Origin: JBPBQZ01 sp050955105
GTDB taxonomy: Bacteria > Pseudomonadota > Gammaproteobacteria > Burkholderiales > Burkholderiaceae
Direction of reading: 5' to 3'
Length of the DNA stretch: 19,515 bases
Assembly (NCBI GenBank): GCA_050955105.1
Contig: JBPBQZ010000117.1
Location: 1-19,515 of the forward strand
Shown: in pieces, positions 14,520-19,515 of the stretch
Layout of the letters: each line of letters opens with the position of its first letter
How positions within the stretch are numbered: position 1 is the stretch's first letter
Made by a program: the position numbers and the translations under genes
The notes under the pieces: generated by a model
Databases searched by the model: none
What the model saw: only the letters and a program-made list of their open reading frames with translations
Told to the model about the DNA's origin: nothing

Positions 14520-15480
14520 GCACAGCCCATCGCTACGGCGCGTCAGGCCGTTCAGCTTGCGTTTTTGGATCACAGCCCTGGTGCTGGTTCTATTGGCAGC
14601 GGTGCCGGCCTACTCGCAGGCTAATCATCAGCCATTCCTCATTAGCTTCTTTAGCCGGGTGATGATTTTTTCACTCGCCGCGAGCGGCCTCAACCTGATC
14701 GTGGGGTTCGGTGGCCTGGTGAGCTTCGGTCATGCCTTGTACATCGGTCTGGGCGCTTATGCGGTGGGCATCTTGTCCGCGAACGGCATTCATGACGGCT
14801 CGATTCACCTGGTGGCCGGCATACTCGGCGCGGTCATCGTTGGCACGGTCACCGGTGCCATCTGCCTGCGCGCCACGGGCGTGTCATTCATCATGATCAC
14901 GCTGGCATTCGCGCAAATGTTTTTCTTCTTGACCTATAGCCTGCAACAGTACGGCGGCGACGACGGCTTGCGGATTGCCGCGCGCAGTCACTTCTCCGGG
15001 TTCGATATGGGCCAACCCGCAACCCTATATTGGTTCATCCTCGCCGCCTGCGTGCTGGTCATGCTGCTGGTCTATCGACTCAGTCACGCCCGCTTGGGCA
15101 TGGTGCTGCGTGGCTGCAAGAGCAACGAGGCACGCATGGTGTCACTGGGCTTCCCGACCTTGCGCTACAAACTCGTGGCCTACGTGATCTCGGCAAATAT
15201 CTGCATGCTCGCCGGATTTTTCCTTGGCAATCTGACCCAGTTCACCTCGCCTGCGTATCTGTCCTGGAATGTGTCGGGCGATCTGCTGGTCATGACCGTG
15301 CTCGGCGGCCTGGGCACGGTTACAGGCCCGGTCATCGGCGCGATCGTGCTGCTGTGCTGCGAGGAGCTTCTGAAGAACTGGACCGTTCACTGGATGGCTT
15401 ACCTCGGCATTGGCATTGTAGTGATCGCGATCTTCGCCAGGCGCGGCCTGTACGGTTCACTGCCGTCGGGCCAACGGTGA
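14512..15480 (+). CDS. HAAT-family ABC transporter permease, LivM type (Block B)
   Basis: This 322-residue inner-membrane permease starts at ATG 14512, inside the end of the LivH-type gene (8-bp overlap, translational coupling). It has a short Arg-rich cytoplasmic N-terminus, then membrane segments. The family pattern NLIVGFGGLVSFGHALYIGLGAYAVG lies at about 60-85, and TVLGGLGTVTGPVIGAIV is the coupling loop near residue 265. It ends with a basic tail (ARRGLYGSLPSGQR). It has no C-terminal ATPase fusion, unlike some LivM-LivG fusions. A 25-bp gap separates it from the LivG-type gene. Confidence 0.93.
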   Translation: MDKHSPSLRRVRPFSLRFWITALVLVLLAAVPAYSQANHQPFLISFFSRVMIFSLAASGLNLIVGFGGLVSFGHALYIGLGAYAVGILSANGIHDGSIHLVAGILGAVIVGTVTGAICLRATGVSFIMITLAFAQMFFFLTYSLQQYGGDDGLRIAARSHFSGFDMGQPATLYWFILAACVLVMLLVYRLSHARLGMVLRGCKSNEARMVSLGFPTLRYKLVAYVISANICMLAGFFLGNLTQFTSPAYLSWNVSGDLLVMTVLGGLGTVTGPVIGAIVLLCCEELLKNWTVHWMAYLGIGIVVIAIFARRGLYGSLPSGQR

Positions 15481-15505
15481 CACTGTTCTATAGAGGCCGA
15501 AACAC

Positions 15506-16294
15506 ATGCTCCTAAGCGCCGAGAATCTGGTTAAAAGTTTTGGTGGATTGACTGCCACCAACCATTGCAGTCTGACGGTCGATCATCTAGAAACGCATTC
15601 GATCATCGGACCTAATGGCGCCGGCAAATCCACCTTGGTCAAGCAGCTGACCGGCGAATTAAAGCCGGATTCCGGCCGCATCTTCTTTGATGGCACCGAC
15701 CTTACCGGGCTCGCCCCATACCGTTGGGCACATTTTGGCATTGGCCGCTCCTATCAGATCACCTCGGTATTCCAGGAGTTCAGCATTATCGAGAATGCGG
15801 TGCTCGCAGCGCTTGCGCAGCAAGGCAGCAGCTTCGGCATTTATCGACCGGTATCAGCGGAACAAAAACTGACCGCCATGGCGCGCCAGGCGTTGGCAGC
15901 AGTAGACCTTTCCGACGATTGCGAGCGCATCGTCAAGAACATCTCGCATGGTGAGCAACGTCAGCTCGAGTTGGCGATGGCGCTGGTGAACCACCCCAAG
16001 CTACTGGTTCTAGACGAGCCACTGGCGGGGATGGGACGCCAGGAAAGCGAAAAAATAAAGTCGTTGCTGTTACGTCTGAAGTCTTCCTATTCGATTCTTT
16101 TGATCGAGCACGACATGGATGCCGTGTTCAAGCTGTCGGATCGCATCACTTGCCTGGCCTACGGGAAAGTCGTCTGTTGCGGGACGCCGGATGAGGTACG
16201 CAATGCGCCCGAAGTGCGCGTGGCATACCTCGGTGAATCGCCCGATGAGCCAATCCTGGAAACACTCGCACCGCAGGTCTCCAATGACCGATAG
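15506..16294 (+). CDS. HAAT-family ABC transporter ATP-binding protein, LivG type (Block B)
   Basis: This 262-residue ATPase has Walker A GPNGAGKS (35-42), the signature region ISHGEQRQLE (146-155), Walker B LLVLDEPLAGM (166-176) and H-loop LLIEHDM (198-204). The SHGEQRQLE form is that of classical LivG and aromatic-acid HAAT systems, unlike the HGQ-QW form in Block A. After DEPLAGMG the usual Pro is replaced (GRQES), a minor variation. It pairs with the LivF-type protein encoded next, which overlaps it by 11 bp. Because the partner lacks the Walker A lysine, this subunit may carry most of the ATP hydrolysis in the complex (inference). Confidence 0.93.
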   Translation: MLLSAENLVKSFGGLTATNHCSLTVDHLETHSIIGPNGAGKSTLVKQLTGELKPDSGRIFFDGTDLTGLAPYRWAHFGIGRSYQITSVFQEFSIIENAVLAALAQQGSSFGIYRPVSAEQKLTAMARQALAAVDLSDDCERIVKNISHGEQRQLELAMALVNHPKLLVLDEPLAGMGRQESEKIKSLLLRLKSSYSILLIEHDMDAVFKLSDRITCLAYGKVVCCGTPDEVRNAPEVRVAYLGESPDEPILETLAPQVSNDR

Positions 16295-17000
16295 CCTGCT
16301 GACAATCGATTCGATTACCACCTACTACGGCCGTAGTCAGGCGCTCTTCGGGGTATCGCTCGACGTTCGACCTGGCCAGTGCATTGCCTTGCTGGGGCGC
16401 AACGGCATGGGGCGCTCGACCACGGTCAAATCAGTGATGGGCATCACGCCGGCCAAGACGGGCACGATTCGCTTCAATGGGCAGACGATCACTGCCTTGC
16501 CGAGCCACGCGATTGCGCGCATGGGTATCGGACTGGTACCCGAGGGCCGCCGGATTTTTGCGACGCTTACGGTGGCTGAGAATCTGCTGTCGACTGCCCG
16601 GCCGCCAAAAAAGGATGCAGTTGAAAACTGGACCTTGGAGCGCGTGTATTCAATGTTTCCGCGACTGCGCGAACGTTGCCGCCAGCTTGGCAAGACCCTG
16701 TCAGGCGGTGAGCAGCAGATGCTGGCGATCGGCCGCGCTCTGATGACCAACCCGAGCCTGCTGATTCTCGATGAAGCCACTGAAGGACTGGCGCCGATCG
16801 TCTGCAAAGAAATTTGGACCACGCTGTCGACCTTGCGCCAAGCGGGGCTGGCAATGATCACCATCGATAAAAACGTCAGCGCGCTGCTGCCGCTTAGCGA
16901 TCGCCTCTATGTGCTGGAGAAAGGCACCGTCGCGTGGGAGGGGGACAGCCAGGCATTTCGGCTCGCTGAATCGCAATTGCAACCTTATCTGGGCATCTAA
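16284..17000 (+). CDS. HAAT-family ABC transporter ATP-binding protein, LivF type, with Walker A Lys-to-Arg change (Block B)
   Basis: This 238-residue LivF-type ATPase starts at ATG 16284, overlapping the LivG-type gene by 11 bp; the open frame upstream is a shadow of that gene. Signature LSGGEQQML (139-147), Walker B LLILDEATEG (159-168) and VPEGRRIF (85-92) are intact. The Walker A loop reads GRNGMGRST (38-46): Arg44 (codon CGC) replaces the lysine that holds the ATP phosphates in almost all ABC proteins. The switch region reads ITIDKN instead of LVEQN, a variant I recall in some betaproteobacterial LivF proteins. The rest of the frame is intact, so this is not a pseudogene, and the neighbouring ATPases all keep Lys. 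The change could impair ATP hydrolysis at one of the two sites or be tolerated. Confidence 0.92.
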   Translation: MTDSLLTIDSITTYYGRSQALFGVSLDVRPGQCIALLGRNGMGRSTTVKSVMGITPAKTGTIRFNGQTITALPSHAIARMGIGLVPEGRRIFATLTVAENLLSTARPPKKDAVENWTLERVYSMFPRLRERCRQLGKTLSGGEQQMLAIGRALMTNPSLLILDEATEGLAPIVCKEIWTTLSTLRQAGLAMITIDKNVSALLPLSDRLYVLEKGTVAWEGDSQAFRLAESQLQPYLGI

Positions 17001-17009
17001 GCGTCGCGT

Positions 17010-17043
17010 GAGCTGGCGCCTCACCGGCGTTTCGAACCAGCTC
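17010..17043 (+). terminator. Hairpin between LivF-type and binding-protein genes
   Basis: GAGCTGG (17010-17016) pairs with CCAGCTC (17037-17043), and inside it CGCC (17017-17020) pairs with GGCG (17026-17029), leaving a 7-nt bulge on the right. No T-run follows, so it is unlikely to be a full terminator. A stem here may stabilise or uncouple the binding-protein message, which importers usually make in excess. Confidence 0.35.
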
Positions 17044-17082
17044 GCAAAGACTGTAAAAACCTCACACTGTTAAGAGAAATTC

Positions 17083-18255
17083 ATGATTTCATTGTCGATC
17101 AAAAAATGCGTAGCCGGTTTGTCCGTGCTTGGATTCATCGGTGCGGTGCAGGCCGCCGATCCAATCAGGATCGGTTTCCTGGGAACCTTGTCTGGATCGC
17201 TCGCAGGCATGGGACAGGACCAATACGACGGCTTCATGCTGGCGTTGGCGCAGAAGCACAACGTCCTCGGTGGACGACCCGTCGAGATGTTTCGTGAAGA
17301 TGATGAACTGAAGCCTGACGTGGGCTTGCAGGCGGCACAGAAACTGATCGAGGAAGATAAGGTCGACATCGTGACTGGTGTGTCTTACTCCAATGTCATG
17401 ATGGCGATCCACAAGCCGATTACCGATGCCAAAGTATTCTTGATCGGCTCCGCGTCGGGACCATCGCCGATGGCCGGCGCAAGTTGCTCGCCCTATTTCT
17501 TTTCAACCTCCTGGCAGAACGACCAGATGAGCGAAGCGATCGCTCAATACGCGAATCAGAAGAAATACGAGCACATCTACGCGATCGGTACGAATTTTCA
17601 GGGCTGGAAAGACGCATTGGCCGGCTTCAAGCGCGCGTACACCGGCCAGGTGGTTCGCGATGTCGCGACACAGATGAATCAGCCGGATTACTCGGCCGAG
17701 ATTGCGCAAATCGCCGCGTTTAAACCCGATGCGGTGTTCGCCTCCTACTCGGGCGGCATGGGCGTGAAGTTCATCAAGCAGTACCAACAAGCCGGCTTGC
17801 TGAACAAGATCCCGCTGGTCGTGGTGGCGACGGTGGACGGCTTGACCTTGCCGGCGCTTGGTCAATCCGCGATGGGGGTCATGACTGCGCAGACCTGGTC
17901 GCCGGACCTGAAAAATCCTCAAAACCAGCAATTCGTCGCAGCTTTCGAGGCTCGCTACCACCGCATTCCGTCGAACTTCGCCGCGCAGTCCTACGACGCG
18001 GCGCAATTACTGGATTCCGCCATCGCCCAGGTCAAGGGCAATATCAATGACAAGGCCGCGTTTCGCAAGGCCTTGCAGGCCGCCGATTTCAAGTCGGTCA
18101 GAGGTGAATTCGCGTTCAACACCAATCAGTTTCCGATCGAGGACTTTCATCTTCTGGAAGTCGGTCTCGATAGCAAGGGCCGGGTCAGCATGATCGACAA
18201 GGGCGTGCTCCTGACCAATCACAAGGATGCGTTCTATCAGCAATGCAAGATGTGA
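17083..18255 (+). CDS. Periplasmic substrate-binding protein of HAAT ABC transporter (Block B)
   Basis: This 390-residue type I periplasmic binding protein has a Sec signal peptide: basic ISLSIKKC start, hydrophobic core GLSVLGFIGA, cleavage likely after VQA at residue 24. The mature start ADPIRIGFLGTLSGSLAGMGQDQYDGF is the standard family opening. The segment GSASGPSPMAGASCSPYFFSTSWQNDQ (about 122-148) resembles binding proteins for aromatic or other organic acids rather than leucine-type ones. Cys135 and the Cys near the extreme C-terminus (QQCKM) may form a disulfide. It defines the substrate of the Block B importer. The LysR/enolase context favours a carboxylic acid, but this is inference. 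It is separated by 56 bp from the GMC oxidoreductase gene. Confidence 0.92.
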   Translation: MISLSIKKCVAGLSVLGFIGAVQAADPIRIGFLGTLSGSLAGMGQDQYDGFMLALAQKHNVLGGRPVEMFREDDELKPDVGLQAAQKLIEEDKVDIVTGVSYSNVMMAIHKPITDAKVFLIGSASGPSPMAGASCSPYFFSTSWQNDQMSEAIAQYANQKKYEHIYAIGTNFQGWKDALAGFKRAYTGQVVRDVATQMNQPDYSAEIAQIAAFKPDAVFASYSGGMGVKFIKQYQQAGLLNKIPLVVVATVDGLTLPALGQSAMGVMTAQTWSPDLKNPQNQQFVAAFEARYHRIPSNFAAQSYDAAQLLDSAIAQVKGNINDKAAFRKALQAADFKSVRGEFAFNTNQFPIEDFHLLEVGLDSKGRVSMIDKGVLLTNHKDAFYQQCKM

Positions 18256-18311
18256 CAGCGTAGCGGCGCTTCCTGGAAAAGCTCGGACATGCAACCGTAA
18301 AGAAGGATCTG

Positions 18312-19515
18312 ATGGAACACGATTACATCATTGTAGGAGGCGGATCGGCGGGCTGCGTGCTGGCGCATCGGCTATCGGAAGATCCGGCGTGCCAGGTACT
18401 GCTGATCGAAGCAGGCCGCGATTTCTTGCCGGGTCTGGAACCGCCGGATGTCCTCGATAGCTTTCCCTACGCGGTCTACTACTCGCCGGAGCTGCAATGG
18501 CCAGGCCTGAATGTGCAGGCGCAGGAACCCAGGCCAGGCGAGTCCGCGCCGCGACGCTTCTACGAACAGGCCAAGGTGATCGGCGGCGGCTCGACGATCA
18601 ACGGCCAGTTCGCCAATCGCGGCGCGCCGGACGATTACGATGAATGGCAACGACTCGGCGCGCAGGGCTGGGCCTGGGACGACGTGCTGCCATTTTTCTG
18701 CAAGCTGGAACGCGATCTGGACTTCACTGGTCCGTGGCATGGCTCAGAAGGCCGTATCCCGGTTCGCAGGATCTTCCCGCATCTCTGGTCCTCCTTCAGC
18801 CGCGGCGCCGCCGCCGCACTCGAAGCGCAAGGCTATCGGAATATAGGCGATCAAAACGCAGGCTGGTGCGATGGCTACTTTCCCGCGACCTTCTCAAACG
18901 CATACGATCGGCGCGTGTCCGCAGCGGTTGGCTATCTCGACTCCGCGACCCGCACCCGGCCCAATCTGCAAATTCGCTGCAACACCCAGGTGAAGCGACT
19001 GCACATGACACAGGAACGTGTGACGGGTGTGGTGCTTGGCATGGGTGGTCAGGAGGAAAGCATCCTGCTGGCGCGGCGGGAAGTCATCGTGACGGCCGGA
19101 TCGTTGCACTCACCGGCGATTCTGCTGCGCTCTGGAATTGGTCCCGGCGCCGATCTACAGGAACTCGGTATAGCAGTGGTGAAGGACTTGCCGGGGGTAG
19201 GTCAGAACTTGCAGGATCACCCGTCGATTGCGGTGTCAGGCTATATCGAGCGCCGGGCGCGTCTGGATGCAGCAATTCGACGCCACATCCATCTGTCTTG
19301 CCGGTATACAGCCGATGCCATCGAGCACAAGGTGCCTGGCGACATGTTTTTATGCCCGGTGAACCGTTCGTCCTGGCATGCGGTGGGGCATCGGCTCGGC
19401 TCGATCATCACTATCCTGAACAAACCGTTTTCTCGCGGCTACATGAAGCTGGCTTCGCCCGACGCAGAAGTCGAGCCGGATGTGCACTTTCGCCTGCTCA
19501 CCGATCCACGCGACA
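18312..19515 (+). CDS. GMC-family FAD-dependent oxidoreductase, 3' end cut by window
   Basis: An open frame of 401 codons starts at ATG 18312, with AAGGA a few bases upstream, and continues past the window end. The N-terminus DYIIVGGGSAG (4-14) is the FAD dinucleotide fold, followed by LLIEAGRD, which binds the ribose. GMC signature 1 is IGGGSTINGQFANRG (90-104), and signature 2 is TAGSLHSPAILLRSGIGP (261-278). GMC enzymes (choline, glucose, aryl-alcohol and polyethylene-glycol dehydrogenases) oxidise an alcohol to an aldehyde or ketone; the catalytic C-terminal His pair lies outside the window. The gene probably ends the Block B operon or continues it. The alcohol substrate is unknown and could be imported by the transporter or formed from the enolase-family product. 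Confidence 0.92.
   Translation, partial: MEHDYIIVGGGSAGCVLAHRLSEDPACQVLLIEAGRDFLPGLEPPDVLDSFPYAVYYSPELQWPGLNVQAQEPRPGESAPRRFYEQAKVIGGGSTINGQFANRGAPDDYDEWQRLGAQGWAWDDVLPFFCKLERDLDFTGPWHGSEGRIPVRRIFPHLWSSFSRGAAAALEAQGYRNIGDQNAGWCDGYFPATFSNAYDRRVSAAVGYLDSATRTRPNLQIRCNTQVKRLHMTQERVTGVVLGMGGQEESILLARREVIVTAGSLHSPAILLRSGIGPGADLQELGIAVVKDLPGVGQNLQDHPSIAVSGYIERRARLDAAIRRHIHLSCRYTADAIEHKVPGDMFLCPVNRSSWHAVGHRLGSIITILNKPFSRGYMKLASPDAEVEPDVHFRLLTDPRD

Noticed and set aside
13611..14573. 320-codon minus-strand frame opposite the Block B LivH-type gene
   Set aside because: Its composition is dominated by His, Gln, Asp and Arg without any domain, typical of the antisense of a membrane-protein gene in GC-rich DNA.
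1..19515. CRISPR arrays, tRNA/rRNA genes, prophage or complete insertion sequences
   Set aside because: No regularly spaced repeats, no tRNA-like cloverleaf or CCA end, and no integrase or intact transposase were seen anywhere in the window.

Overview
The window looks like a chromosomal stretch from a Burkholderia-type betaproteobacterium (Burkholderiaceae). The reasons are the GC-rich coding sequence, a Burkholderia-style general porin ending in Phe, and several paralogous branched-chain-amino-acid-type (HAAT) ABC transporters next to catabolic genes. This assignment is inferred from gene style, not from a marker gene. Both ends are open: the left edge cuts an acyl-CoA synthetase and the right edge cuts a GMC oxidoreductase.

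Left part (1-1939, + strand): the C-terminus of a fatty-acyl-CoA-synthetase-like enzyme, a TetR regulator, and a LuxR-type regulator with no recognisable autoinducer-binding motif. Block A (7250-1949, - strand) is a tight six-gene operon. It is transcribed as cysteine hydrolase (isochorismatase-like), Tat-exported solute-binding protein, two permeases and two ATPases. The ATPases carry UrtD- and UrtE-like motifs, so the transporter resembles the urea/short-chain-amide branch of HAAT systems. An amidase-like hydrolase in front fits import and hydrolysis of an amide-type compound of unknown identity. A metallo-beta-lactamase-fold hydrolase is divergent from it (7380-8471). A decayed IS4-like transposase remnant abuts that gene's 3' end.

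Middle (8836-12195): an outer-membrane porin (+), a RidA-family protein (-), a YCII-family protein (+) and a LysR regulator (-) of the PcaQ/GbpR-like type.

Block B (12405 to window end, + strand): an enolase-superfamily enzyme of the muconate-lactonizing type with all catalytic residues visible, a second complete HAAT transporter (two permeases, two ATPases, binding protein) and a GMC oxidoreductase. Together with the LysR, YCII, RidA and porin genes this looks like an uptake and catabolism module for an organic acid, possibly aromatic-derived, whose substrate cannot be read from sequence.

The most interesting signal is regulatory. A motif ATAACC-N4-(G/A)G(T/A)T-like lies upstream of the porin, YCII and enolase-family genes, always in the same orientation. 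It sits at almost identical distance (78-79 nt) from the YCII and enolase start codons, with a -10-like element 59 nt after the motif start in both. It resembles the PcaQ operator described in Sinorhizobium (ATAACC-N4-GGTTAA). The second notable anomaly is an Arg replacing the Walker A Lys in the Block B LivF-type ATPase.
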